This document shows positions 5,642-13,842 of a stretch of 64,000 bases of DNA, in pieces. The position numbers were made by a program, and so were the translations under genes. The notes beneath the pieces are model-generated. The model was given only the letters and a program-made list of their open reading frames with translations. It was not told where the DNA came from and did not search any database. Every line of letters begins with the position of its first letter. The first letter of the stretch is position 1. The stretch comes from CAWJEL01 sp964647255 (lineage in GTDB: Bacteria; Chloroflexota; Anaerolineae; CG2-30-64-16). The stretch covers positions 1-64,000 of the forward strand of contig CAZYGI010000009.1 in assembly GCA_964647255.1 (NCBI GenBank), written 5' to 3'.

Positions 5642-8191
5642 ATGGCGTTTCCCAGCCTATCCTCCACGCAAACTGCCGTCGCCGCCGCCCCGCTGGATCG
5701 CCGCATCTTCCTGGAGGGGATCGCCGGCACGGGCAAGACGACGGCGGGCGTGGCGCGGCTGCTGCGGCTGCTGACCGAACGCGTCCCGGCCGATGCGATC
5801 CTCGTTGTCGTGCCGCAGCGCACGCTCACGCCGCCCTACGCCGACGCCCTGCGCGGGCCGGCGGCGCCCGCGGGCGGTGAGGTGACGATCGTCACGCCGG
5901 GCGGCCTGGCGCAGCGGATGGTCGAGCTGTTCTGGCCCCTCGTGGCCGGCGCAGCGGGCTTCGGCCAGCCCAACCGGCCGCCGACCTTCCTCACGCTGGA
6001 GACGGCGCAGTATTTCATGGCGCGCGTGGTCGGCCCAGCCTTGCAGGACGGCTTCTTCGACTCGATCAACCTGGATCGAAACCGCATCCTCAGCCAGGTT
6101 TTGGACAACTTGAACAAGGCTGCGATCGTCGGCTTCCCCACGACCGAGATTGGGTCGCGGCTCAAGGCCGCGTGGCTCGGCGAGAGCGCCCAGCTTCGGG
6201 TCTTCGATGAAGTGCAGACCTGCGCCGACCGCTTCCGCGCTTACTGCCTGGAACACAACCTGCTGGACTTCTCGCTGCAGTTCGAGCTGTTTGCCCGGCA
6301 CCTGTGGCCGCTCCCCGCGTGCCGGGACTACCTGACCCGCCGGTACACGCATCTTATCATCGAGAACGCGGAGGAGGAGCCGCCTGTCGCCCACGATATC
6401 CTGGCGGAGTGGCTGCCCACCTGCCGGTCGGCGCTGGTGATCTATGATTGGGAGGCCGGCTACCGCCGCTTCCTGGGCGCCGACCCCGCCTCCGCCTACC
6501 GGTTGAAGCCGCTCTGTGATCAACACGTGCGCTTGGCCGAGCCGTTTGTGGCCTCCCCGGAAATGCGCGCGTTGGACGGACTGTTGGCCCGCGCGCTGGG
6601 CGGGAAGCGCGACGCGGAACCGGTGGCGATTTTGATGGGGCGCGGAAGGGCGGAGGAGATGGATTTTCTCACCCCCCCGCCCCCCTCCCCTGAAGCGGCC
6701 GCTTCAGAGGAGGGGAAAAAACGGCTCGAGGCTGCCGCCGCTTCTCCCGATGCTAACGCTGCTTCCCGCGCTGCTGACAATCAAACTGCTGTCGTCAGCA
6801 GCGCGGGCTGGGGGGCGAGGCCGCCTCTTGTCTTCACCACCCACCGCTTCCACCCGCAGATGCTTGACTGGGTGGCCGACGAGATTGCGGACCTGGTGCA
6901 TGGGCAGGGCGTGCCACCGGGCGAGATCGCGGTGCTGGCGCCGTTTGTGGGCGGTGGGTTGCGCTTCTCCCTGGAGAACCGGCTGGCGGAGCGCGACGTT
7001 CCGCTGCGGTCGCACCGACCCTCCCGTGCGCTGCGTGAGGAGCCGGTCACGCTGTGCCTGCTCACGCTGGCGGCGCTGGCGTATCCGAGCTGGGGCATCC
7101 TCCCTGCGAAGTCCGATGTGACCCATGCGTTAGCCCTCGCCATCGCCGACCTGGACCTCGTCCGGGGCCAGCTCCTGGTCGAGATCGCCTACCGCGTGCG
7201 CGATGGGCAGGCGACGTTGGGGCCGTTCTCCGATATCGAGCCGGCCATGCAGGAGCGCATCACCTTCCTGCTGGGCGGGCGCTACGAGGCGCTGCGGACC
7301 TGGCTGGCCGCGCAGCGAGAGGCAGGACGAGGGACAAAAGATGAGGGCCGAAAGTCGAAGGACGATCGAGACACGCACTCGCTGGCCGCCGGTCGCCGTT
7401 CGTCCTCGGTCATTCGCCGCTCGTCTGATCTCGACCACTTCTTGGGCCGGCTGTTCGGCGAATTACTATCGCAGCCGGGGTTTGGCTTCCACGGCAACTT
7501 CGCCGCGGGCGAGGTGACGGCCAACGTCATCGAGTCGGCGCGCAAATTTCGGGACGTGATGGGGAAAGCGGTTTCTCGCAGCGCTGCAGAACTGCCGTCT
7601 GTCATGCTGAACGAGTCAACGGCTCAAGGTGCGTTACGACGAGTCGCCAGTGAAGCATCCCCGTCGTCCACGAGACTCTTCGCTGGCGATACACCATCAT
7701 CCACGATGAGCCGTTCACCCGCTCAGAGTGACATTCGAGGGCCCACAAGAGAAGGCACGAAGTCTTTGGGGCAGGAATATGTCGAGTTGGTGCGCGAGGG
7801 CGTCGTCGCCGCGCAGTATGTGCGGAGCTGGCGGCGCCAGCCGGCCGACGCCGTCCTGCTGGCCCCGGCCCACACCTTCCTGATGAGCAACCGACCGGTG
7901 GATCATCAGTTTTGGCTCGATGTGGGCAGCACGGGCTGGTGGGAGCGCCTCAACCAGCCGTTGACGCACCCGTATGTGCTTAGCCGTAGTTGGGATCCCG
8001 CCGCGCAGTGGACCGACCTGGACGAGTACGCGGCGCGGCGGGAAGCCCTCTACTGCCTGGCGCTGGGGCTGGTGCGCCGCTGTCGAGTTCAGGTGCATCT
8101 GGGCCTGAGCGAGCTCGGCGAGCAAGGCTCGGAGCAGCGCGGGCCGCTCCTAAGGGCGATACAACGCGTATTGCGAGAAAGTAGTTTGTAG
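5642..8191 (+). CDS. AddB-like inactive helicase subunit (UvrD superfamily, Walker A only)
   Basis: An 849-residue protein. Residues 26-34 hold a Walker A loop (GIAGTGKTT) in the layout of UvrD/AddAB proteins. Where helicase motif II (DExQ) should stand the sequence reads LIIENAEEEP, and where motif III (GDxxQxIYxFRGA) should stand it reads IYDWEAGYRRFLGAD. Both have lost the catalytic acidic and Gln residues, as in AddB, which keeps a nucleotide loop but does not unwind. It precedes a true helicase by 4 bases and a Fe-S nuclease gene follows, so I infer the non-motor subunit of a split AddAB-type end-processing complex. Three segments (about residues 342-396, 561-596 and 654-697) are low-complexity and derive from intergenic-type repeats. 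AddB family membership is inferred from motifs and context. Confidence 0.75.
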   Translation: MAFPSLSSTQTAVAAAPLDRRIFLEGIAGTGKTTAGVARLLRLLTERVPADAILVVVPQRTLTPPYADALRGPAAPAGGEVTIVTPGGLAQRMVELFWPLVAGAAGFGQPNRPPTFLTLETAQYFMARVVGPALQDGFFDSINLDRNRILSQVLDNLNKAAIVGFPTTEIGSRLKAAWLGESAQLRVFDEVQTCADRFRAYCLEHNLLDFSLQFELFARHLWPLPACRDYLTRRYTHLIIENAEEEPPVAHDILAEWLPTCRSALVIYDWEAGYRRFLGADPASAYRLKPLCDQHVRLAEPFVASPEMRALDGLLARALGGKRDAEPVAILMGRGRAEEMDFLTPPPPSPEAAASEEGKKRLEAAAASPDANAASRAADNQTAVVSSAGWGARPPLVFTTHRFHPQMLDWVADEIADLVHGQGVPPGEIAVLAPFVGGGLRFSLENRLAERDVPLRSHRPSRALREEPVTLCLLTLAALAYPSWGILPAKSDVTHALALAIADLDLVRGQLLVEIAYRVRDGQATLGPFSDIEPAMQERITFLLGGRYEALRTWLAAQREAGRGTKDEGRKSKDDRDTHSLAAGRRSSSVIRRSSDLDHFLGRLFGELLSQPGFGFHGNFAAGEVTANVIESARKFRDVMGKAVSRSAAELPSVMLNESTAQGALRRVASEASPSSTRLFAGDTPSSTMSRSPAQSDIRGPTREGTKSLGQEYVELVREGVVAAQYVRSWRRQPADAVLLAPAHTFLMSNRPVDHQFWLDVGSTGWWERLNQPLTHPYVLSRSWDPAAQWTDLDEYAARREALYCLALGLVRRCRVQVHLGLSELGEQGSEQRGPLLRAIQRVLRESSL
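6667..6830. repeat. In-frame hairpin-rich insertion inside the AddB-like gene
   Basis: Two inverted repeats stand next to each other in coding sequence: a 15-bp arm pair at 6682-6696 and 6701-6715 with one mismatch around a GGCC loop, and a perfect 14-bp pair at 6765-6778 and 6794-6807. They encode the Pro/Ala/Ser-rich stretch starting LTPPPPSPEAAASEEGKK. No stop codon is introduced and the length keeps frame. Confidence 0.75.
7322..7428. repeat. In-frame repeat array inside the AddB-like gene (type B)
   Basis: A left half of GGACGAGGGAC / AAAGTCGAAGGACGA units faces a right half of CGTTCGTCCTCGGTCATTCG units, the same head-to-head style as the intergenic array at 10611-10693. It encodes the charged linker GRGTKDEGRKSKDDRDTHS and then RRSSSVIRRSSD. 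Confidence 0.75.
7601..7732. repeat. In-frame copy of the GTCATnCTGAnCG element (type D)
   Basis: The segment opens with GTCATGCTGAACGAG, contains GAAGCATC and GAGACTCTTCGCTGG, and closes with CGCTCAGAGTGAC, the inverted form of the opening. The same motifs make up the intergenic element at 25126-25342. Here it is read through in frame and encodes a Ser/Thr/Arg-rich linker. Confidence 0.75.
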
Positions 8192-8195
8192 ACGC

Positions 8196-10640
8196 ATGTT
8201 CACACCGCGTCCCAAACAAGCAGAAGTCCTCGCCTACGCCGGCGGCCGGATGGGCGTGTCGGCGGTGCCCGGCAGCGGCAAGACGCAGACCCTTTCGGCG
8301 CTGGCGGCCCGTCTGGTGTCGGAGGGCGGCCTTGATGATGACCAGGAGGTGCTGATCGTCACTCTGGTCAACTCGGCCGTGGACAACTTCAGCCAGCGGC
8401 TGCGCAGCTACGGTATCCTGCCTAACGTCGGCTATCGCGTCCGCACGCTGCACGGGCTGGCCCATGACATCGTGCGCGACCGGCCCGGCCTGGTAGGGCT
8501 GCCGGCCGACTTCAGCATCGTGGACGACCGCGATGCCCGGCAAATCCTGCAGGAGGCGGCCGAAGCATGGATCGCCGCAAACCCGGACGCGGCTGCGGCC
8601 TGGCTCAACCCGGACCTGGACGAACGCAAGGCCGACTGGGTGCGCCGCGACCATTGGCCGAAGCTCGTCGCCGACCTGGGCGGCAACTTCATCCGGCTGG
8701 CGAAAGATCTGGAGCTAACCCCCGCGCTGCTGCGCGAACGAATGAAAAATCTGCCGGGGCCAGATTCGACGTCCAACCCCAGGTCCTCAACCCCCAGCCC
8801 TCTGCTCGACATGGGCCTCGCCATCTACACGGACTATCAGCGCAGCCTCGCCTATCGCGGCGCGGTGGATTATGACGACCTGATCCGGCTGGCGTTGCAG
8901 GCGCTCCAGCTCGACGGCGACTTCCTCGCCCGCCTGCGCCGGCGCTGGCCCTATATCCTGGAAGATGAGGCGCAGGACAGCAGCCGCCTCCAGGAAGAAA
9001 TCCTGCGCCTGCTGACGGGCGAAAACAGCGCCTCCGGAAGCGGAACCCCTGAAGAATCTGGATCAGGCAAATCAGGGGCATCTGCGTCCTCTGCGTCCCA
9101 TTCCCGCACCCCCGGCTGGGTGCGTGTCGGCGACCCGAACCAGGCGATCTTCGAGACCTTCACCACGGCCAGCCCGCGCTATCTGCGGGACTTTCTGCTG
9201 GAGCCGGGCGTGATCGCGCGCGCGCTGCCCAACTCCGGCCGCTCGACCGCCAGCATCATGGCCCTGGCAAACGCCCTCGTGGACTGGAGCCGGACGCAGC
9301 ATCCCGTGCGCGGCCTCCGGGACGCGCTCGCGCCCACGCACATCGAGCCGGCGCCGGCGGGCGATCCGCAGCCCAACCCGCCGGACGACCCCGACGCGGT
9401 GAGACTGATCGGTACGAAATACACCGTGGCCGACGAGTTGGCCGCGGTCGTGACCTCGCTGCGGCGCTGGCTGCCGGACAACGGCGACAAGACGGTCGCA
9501 GTGCTCGTCCCGCGCAACGAGCGCGGGGAGGCGGTAGTCAACGCGCTGAAGGCTGCGGGGATCGAATATGTCGAGTTGCTGAAGAGCACCGGCGAGACCC
9601 GCGCGGCGGCGGGCGCGCTGGCGAACATCGTCGCGTACCTGGCCGAGCCGACCTCGCCGCGCAAGCTCGCCATCGCTTTCGAGGTCTGGCGGCGCGCCGA
9701 CCGGGATGACCCAGACGCGAAGCTGCGGATGGAGGCCGGCAGCCGCGCCCTGCGGCGCTGCCGCCAGGTCGAGGAGTTCCTGTGGCCGCGCGGGTGGGCG
9801 CCGGCAGGCTGGCCGGCCGCGACCCAAGATTCACTGGACTGCCTGGAGCTGCCAGACGACGAGCCGCTCCGCGTGCAACTGCGCCAGTTCCGCGACCTCG
9901 TCCGCCGCTGGCAGGGTGCAACAACGCTGCCCGCCGACCAGCTCATCCTGGCGATCGGGCAGGACCTCTTCGACCGGCCGGCCGACCTGGCCGTGGCGTA
10001 CAAGCTCGCCGGCCTGATCCGCGCCGCGAGCGACAGCCATCCCGAGTGGCGGCTGCCGGAGCTGAACGAGGAAATGATCACCATCGCGCGCAATGAGCGC
10101 AAATTCATCGGCTTCTCGGAGAGCGACACCGGGTTCGACCCCGACGCGCATCGCGGGAAGGTTGTGGTGGCGACGGTGCACAAGGCCAAAGGGCTGGAGT
10201 GGGATCGGGTCTACCTGATGTCGGTCAACAGCTACGACTTCCCGTCCGCGCTCCCCGGCGACAGCTTCATCGCCGAGCGGTGGTACATCCGGGATCAGCT
10301 CAACCTGGAGGCCGAGGCGCTGGCGCTGCTGGAAACGATGGAGGACGGACGGCAGGCGACCGGCGATGGACAATCGTCCGTGGTCAATCATCCGTCGTCG
10401 GTCGTCCGTGACACCGGTTTTCCGCCGCTCGGCGTGGCCACCGAAGAGGCGCGCATCGAGTACGCCGCCGAACGCCTGCGCCTGCTCTACGTCGGCATCA
10501 CCCGCGCCAAGCATGACCTGATCATCACCTGGAACACCGGCCGCGCGCCCGGCAAAACGCTCACCGAGGCCGCACCGTTGATCGCGCTGCGGACGTGGTG
10601 GGAGGGGCGGAGAGCGGAAAGCGTAGAGCGTAGAGCGTGA
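8196..10640 (+). CDS. UvrD/AddA-like superfamily 1A DNA helicase
   Basis: An 814-residue motor protein starting 4 bases after the preceding stop. All core SF1A motifs are visible: Walker A VPGSGKTQT (about residues 24-32), motif II in ILEDEAQDSSRLQEE, motif III in VGDPNQAIFETF, motif V with the KGLEWDRVYL segment, and motif VI in RLLYVGITRAKHDLIIT. No nuclease domain follows, unlike B. subtilis AddA. I infer the 3'-5' unwinding engine of a split AddAB-like complex with its two neighbours. Three repeat-derived linkers interrupt it (about residues 188-205, 279-305 and 716-739), and the tail GRRAESVERRA comes from the next intergenic array. Confidence 0.88.
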   Translation: MFTPRPKQAEVLAYAGGRMGVSAVPGSGKTQTLSALAARLVSEGGLDDDQEVLIVTLVNSAVDNFSQRLRSYGILPNVGYRVRTLHGLAHDIVRDRPGLVGLPADFSIVDDRDARQILQEAAEAWIAANPDAAAAWLNPDLDERKADWVRRDHWPKLVADLGGNFIRLAKDLELTPALLRERMKNLPGPDSTSNPRSSTPSPLLDMGLAIYTDYQRSLAYRGAVDYDDLIRLALQALQLDGDFLARLRRRWPYILEDEAQDSSRLQEEILRLLTGENSASGSGTPEESGSGKSGASASSASHSRTPGWVRVGDPNQAIFETFTTASPRYLRDFLLEPGVIARALPNSGRSTASIMALANALVDWSRTQHPVRGLRDALAPTHIEPAPAGDPQPNPPDDPDAVRLIGTKYTVADELAAVVTSLRRWLPDNGDKTVAVLVPRNERGEAVVNALKAAGIEYVELLKSTGETRAAAGALANIVAYLAEPTSPRKLAIAFEVWRRADRDDPDAKLRMEAGSRALRRCRQVEEFLWPRGWAPAGWPAATQDSLDCLELPDDEPLRVQLRQFRDLVRRWQGATTLPADQLILAIGQDLFDRPADLAVAYKLAGLIRAASDSHPEWRLPELNEEMITIARNERKFIGFSESDTGFDPDAHRGKVVVATVHKAKGLEWDRVYLMSVNSYDFPSALPGDSFIAERWYIRDQLNLEAEALALLETMEDGRQATGDGQSSVVNHPSSVVRDTGFPPLGVATEEARIEYAAERLRLLYVGITRAKHDLIITWNTGRAPGKTLTEAAPLIALRTWWEGRRAESVERRA
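8757..8811. repeat. Short in-frame repeat-like linker in the helicase gene
   Basis: Pyrimidine-rich units of the form CCCAGGTCCTCAACCCCCAG encode GPDSTSNPRSSTPSP, breaking an otherwise helical region before LLDMGLAIYTDYQ. It resembles other arrays of this window only in style. Confidence 0.45.
9030..9108. repeat. In-frame ATCTGCGTCCTCTGCGTCC-type repeat in the helicase gene
   Basis: Units such as GAATCTGGATCAGG, AAATCAGG and ATCTGCGTCC / TCTGCGTCC follow one another and encode a Ser/Gly-rich linker between the motif II helix and motif III. The sequence style matches non-coding arrays rather than neighbouring codons. Confidence 0.6.
10341..10411. repeat. In-frame copy of the type A array in the helicase gene
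   Basis: The units GGCGATGGACAATCGTCCG and TGGTCAATCATCCGTCGTCGG match the intergenic type A arrays at 1441, 19552 and 60791. The segment is read in frame as EDGRQATGDGQSSVVNHPSS followed by VVRD, near the C-terminal motifs. Confidence 0.8.
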
Positions 10641-10693
10641 AGCGTGGAGCGTATTCCGTTATTCGTCATTCGTCGTTCGTAATTCATCATTCG
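10611..10693. repeat. Head-to-head array of AGCGTAGAGCG and ATTCGTCATTCG units (type C/B)
   Basis: Left half: five copies of a GCGTAGA / GCGTGGA unit. Right half: copies of ATTCGTC / GTTCGTA. The left half supplies the last residues and the TGA stop of the helicase; the right half ends just before the ribosome-binding site of the nuclease gene. Confidence 0.8.
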
Positions 10694-10707
10694 CCCGGAG
10701 CCAATCC

Positions 10708-11595
10708 ATGCCCCTACCGTCCGACTTCATCTTCAACCAGGCCAACCTCCAGGATATCGTGGAGTGCCGGCGGCGGTTCCAACTGCGCTATCTGCTGGAG
10801 CTGGCGTGGCCTGCGCCCATCGCCGAGCCGGCGGATGAATACGAGGCGCACGTCCGCGACGGTGAGGCGTTCCATCGGCTGATCCAGCAGCACCAGTTGG
10901 GGCTCCCGATTGACCGGCTGACCGCGCAGGCCGAAGCCCAGGCTGAGGCCGGGACCGACCGGGCCAGCCATCTGGCGGAGTGGTGGCGGAATTACCTTGC
11001 GGATGCCCCGGCAGGGTTGCCGCCCATGCGCTACCCGGAGCTCACGCTGACCGCGCCGGTGGGTGGTGGCCGGCTGCTGGCGAAATACGACCTGATTGCG
11101 GTCGAGCCGGGCCGGCGGGGGGTCATCGTGGACTGGAAGACTTCGGCGCGGCGCCCAACCGGCGCGTGGCTGGCCGCCCGGCTGCAAACCCGCGTCTACC
11201 GCTACCTCCTCGCGTCTGCAGGCGGGTATCTGAACTCGGGGCCGGATGGCGCCAACAGGCCGTTCGCACCGGAACAGATCGAAATGGTCTACTGGTTTGC
11301 GGTGTTCCCGGCCCAGCCTGAGCGCCTGCGCTACAACCGGACGCAGTTCGAGGCCGATGGCCGCTACCTGACTGCGCTGATCGCCGAGATCGCGGCCGCG
11401 GCCGATGAGGATTTCCCGCTGACCGAAGAGGTCAAACGGTGCCGGTTCTGTCCTTACCGCTCGCTGTGCGACCGCGGGACCGAGGCCGGCAGTCTGGCCG
11501 AGGCCGATGATGAAACGCCCGCTGCCGACGAAACGCCCGCTGCCGACTGGGCTGTAGGCCTCGACTTCGAGCAGGTTGCGGAGATTGCCTTTTGA
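10708..11595 (+). CDS. PD-(D/E)XK nuclease with AddB/Cas4-type Fe-S cluster ligands
   Basis: A 295-residue nuclease. The RecB-type active site is clear: H56 in GEAFHRLIQ, E111 in YPELTL, D128 in KYDLIAVE, D142 and K144 in IVDWKTS, and Q160 with Y164 in RLQTRVYRY. Cysteines C20 (IVECRRR) and C245, C248, C254 (CRFCPYRSLC) have the one-plus-three spacing of the 4Fe-4S cluster in AddB and Cas4. As a separate polypeptide directly after the two helicase-like genes it looks like a detached AddB nuclease domain. Near the C-terminus an 18-base unit is duplicated, giving DETPAADETPAAD. The stop overlaps the TTG start of the ABC ATPase. Confidence 0.85.
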   Translation: MPLPSDFIFNQANLQDIVECRRRFQLRYLLELAWPAPIAEPADEYEAHVRDGEAFHRLIQQHQLGLPIDRLTAQAEAQAEAGTDRASHLAEWWRNYLADAPAGLPPMRYPELTLTAPVGGGRLLAKYDLIAVEPGRRGVIVDWKTSARRPTGAWLAARLQTRVYRYLLASAGGYLNSGPDGANRPFAPEQIEMVYWFAVFPAQPERLRYNRTQFEADGRYLTALIAEIAAAADEDFPLTEEVKRCRFCPYRSLCDRGTEAGSLAEADDETPAADETPAADWAVGLDFEQVAEIAF

Positions 11596-12596
11596 GCACC
11601 GACCCGATGATCCAAGTTCACGATCTTCACAAGGAATTCCGCGTCTATGCGCACCACCGCGGTGCGCTGGGCTCGGTGCGCAACCTGGTCACGCGCGAGC
11701 ATCACACCGTGCACGCAGTGGATGGCGTCAGCTTCGACCTCGCGGCCGGGGAACTCGTCGGCTACCTCGGCCCGAACGGCGCAGGCAAGTCCACCACGCT
11801 TAAGATCCTGACCGGCATCCTGGTCCCCACGAGCGGAGAGGCCAGCGTGGACGGCCGCGTGCCCTGGCGGCAGCGCACGGAGCACGTCCGCCACATCGGC
11901 GCGGTATTCGGCCAGAAAACCAGCCTGTGGTGGGATCTGCCGGTGATCGAGTCGCTGGACCTGCTGCACCACATCTATCGCGTGCCCGCAGAGCGCTACC
12001 GGCGCAACCTCAAGATGTTCGATGACCTGCTGGAGCTGGGGCCGTTCCTCGACACCCCGGTGCGCAGCCTGAGCCTGGGACAGCGGATGCGGGCCGACCT
12101 GGCCGCAGCGTTGCTGCACGATCCCGGCCTGCTCTTCCTGGACGAGCCGACCATCGGCCTCGACGTGGTGGCAAAAGAACGCATCCGCAGTTTCATCCGG
12201 GAGATCAACCGCGAGCGGGGCACGACGGTCATCCTGACCACGCACGACCTGGGAGATGTGGAGAAGCTCTGCGATCGGGTCATCATGATTGACCACGGCC
12301 GCCTGGTGTTCGACGGCGCACTGACCGAGCTCCGGCGGCGCTTCGGCGAGGGCCGCGTACTCGTGGTGGATTTTCAAACACCGCCCGAACACCTGGACCT
12401 GCCCGGCGCGACGCTGATCCGGCAGGAGGCGAACCGGGTCTGGCTGCGGGTGGAGGCGAACTCGCAACCGGGCCGTGGCGTCGCCAGCGTGGTGCCGCTC
12501 ATCTTCCGGGATCATCACGTGCTTGATCTCGCGGTGGAGGAGCCGGAGATCGAGGAGGTGGTGCGCCGGATCTACGAGGGCAACCTGTTGCATTGA
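11592..12596 (+). CDS. ABC transporter ATP-binding protein (ABC-2 export type)
   Basis: A 334-residue ATPase with Walker A GPNGAGKSTT, a Q-loop in VFGQKTSLWWDL, signature LSLGQRMRADL, Walker B LLFLDEPTIGLD and the H-loop TTHD. The KTSLWWDLP segment is typical of ATPases paired with ABC-2 permeases. The TTG start overlaps the preceding stop as TTGA, which suggests translational coupling; an ATG five codons later (at 11607) is the alternative. No permease gene follows: the next gene has its own promoter and encodes a DUF6951 protein. Its membrane partner must be elsewhere, or the cluster has been rearranged. Confidence 0.88.
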   Translation: MSTDPMIQVHDLHKEFRVYAHHRGALGSVRNLVTREHHTVHAVDGVSFDLAAGELVGYLGPNGAGKSTTLKILTGILVPTSGEASVDGRVPWRQRTEHVRHIGAVFGQKTSLWWDLPVIESLDLLHHIYRVPAERYRRNLKMFDDLLELGPFLDTPVRSLSLGQRMRADLAAALLHDPGLLFLDEPTIGLDVVAKERIRSFIREINRERGTTVILTTHDLGDVEKLCDRVIMIDHGRLVFDGALTELRRRFGEGRVLVVDFQTPPEHLDLPGATLIRQEANRVWLRVEANSQPGRGVASVVPLIFRDHHVLDLAVEEPEIEEVVRRIYEGNLLH

Positions 12597-12632
12597 CCCG
12601 GCGATTGCCATCGCATCCCAAAAACAGGCGCG

Positions 12633-12661
12633 TTGACAACCACTTCCCAATCGGCTATCAT
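12633..12661 (+). promoter_or_regulatory. Strong sigma-70-type promoter
   Basis: TTGACA, 17-base spacer, TATCAT. It separates the ABC ATPase gene from the DUF6951 gene group and predicts a start about 55 bases before the ATG at 12724. Confidence 0.75.
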
Positions 12662-12723
12662 CCGCACTGGCTGCGCATCGCCCAGGCCAGCGGCGCAGCC
12701 CACGTCACAGCGAGGACAACAAC

Positions 12724-13044
12724 ATGGCGCAAGCAGAAATCAACGCGGGCATCTGCGGCTTCAAGACGACCGTTCGTGCGCACAAGAACGGGGATGGCAC
12801 CGTCCACCTGGAAATTCAGAGCGACTGCAAGGCGGTCTGCAAGCTGGCGGAGCAAATCCAGGACATAGAACCTTACCGCGAGGCGTTCTGGCGGCGGAAG
12901 GCGCCCACGCCGATCTATGAGCTGGCGCCCCAATGTCTCTCCCATCCGGCCTGCCCCGTGCCCGCGGGCATCATCAAGGCGATCGAAGTTGAAGCGGGCC
13001 TGGCCCTGCCCGCCGATGTGAGCATCAAACTGACTCGCGAATGA
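12724..13044 (+). CDS. DUF6951 family protein
   Basis: A 106-residue soluble protein recognised as the DUF6951 type: it opens with an INAGICGFKT segment, has paired cysteines in SDCKAVCKLAEQI, an APQCLSHPACPVP segment and the ending VSIKLTRE. The five conserved Cys suggest a metal or redox site. AGGACAACAAC precedes the ATG. It is the first gene behind a strong promoter and is followed 12 bases later by a membrane protein gene. No function is known to me. Confidence 0.75.
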   Translation: MAQAEINAGICGFKTTVRAHKNGDGTVHLEIQSDCKAVCKLAEQIQDIEPYREAFWRRKAPTPIYELAPQCLSHPACPVPAGIIKAIEVEAGLALPADVSIKLTRE

Positions 13045-13056
13045 CTGGAGGCGCGT

Positions 13057-13620
13057 ATGGACAAATCTCCGATCGGTTCCGCATCATCTCGGCCGGTGCT
13101 GTGGTGGGCGCTCCTGGCGCTCACGCTGGGCCTGACCGTCGCGCTGCAAGCCGTGGACGCGCCGCTTAAGACCGCGGCGGCGCGACAGGGGATTATCAGC
13201 TACGAATTTGCCGGCACGGTCCCCGCGGCGCAGGCGATGCTGGACTCGTGGGACGAGAACGCCAGGGCGCATGCCGGGTTCAGCCTGGGGCTGGACTATC
13301 TCTACATGCCGGTCTATGCGCTGACGATCGGGCTGGCCTGCGCCTGGGCGGGCCGCGTGCTGGCCGCCCGCTGGCGCGGGTGGCGCGTCGTCGGGCTGGT
13401 GCTCGGCATTGGCCTGGCGCCGGCCGCGCTGGCGGATGCGACCGAGAACTTCGCGCTGACTCGGATGCTGTTTGGCGGCGTGGCTGCACCGTGGCCTGCG
13501 GTCGCCCGCGGGTGCGCCACCGGGAAGTTTGCGCTGATCAGCATCGGGTTCATCTTCGCGCTGGTCGGGCTGGGATTTTGGATCGCGGGCGTGAAGCGCC
13601 CCCTGCCGGAGCACGCATGA
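13057..13620 (+). CDS. Four-helix membrane protein of unknown function
   Basis: A 187-residue integral membrane protein with a GGAGG 7 bases upstream of the ATG. Hydrophobic segments lie near residues 14-32, 85-106, 112-126 and 158-180. An extracytoplasmic loop carries the conserved-looking stretch GIISYEFAGT and then LDSWDENARAHAGFSLGLDY. I recall similar uncharacterised proteins in soil and freshwater bacteria but no assigned role. Its stop overlaps the next start as ATGA. Confidence 0.7.
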   Translation: MDKSPIGSASSRPVLWWALLALTLGLTVALQAVDAPLKTAAARQGIISYEFAGTVPAAQAMLDSWDENARAHAGFSLGLDYLYMPVYALTIGLACAWAGRVLAARWRGWRVVGLVLGIGLAPAALADATENFALTRMLFGGVAAPWPAVARGCATGKFALISIGFIFALVGLGFWIAGVKRPLPEHA

Positions 13621-13835
13621 CCGAAACAAACGTCACCGAGATCTTGTTGGCGGACCTGCGCCGCGTGGCCCCGCGCTACCCGGCCGAGGTGCGCGACATT
13701 GAGATCTCCCTCGCCGCGCTCGAGTTGCGGCGCGCGTACACGTTGATGGCGCGGCTGAAAGAGGGCGGCAGGTGGCAGCCGTCGCCGGATGCCGAAGCTG
13801 CCCTGGAGGATTTCTGGTGGGAATACGGACAGTGA
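13617..13835 (+). CDS. Small hypothetical protein
   Basis: A 72-residue acidic protein whose ATG overlaps the previous TGA (ATGA), so it is probably translated by coupling. It contains a predicted helix-rich middle (RDIEISLAALELRRAYTLMA) and the ending FWWEYGQ. It has no signal or membrane segment. No family is recognised; the coupled start and consistent codon use support it being real. Confidence 0.55.
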   Translation: MTETNVTEILLADLRRVAPRYPAEVRDIEISLAALELRRAYTLMARLKEGGRWQPSPDAEAALEDFWWEYGQ

Positions 13836-13842
13836 GGCCCGT

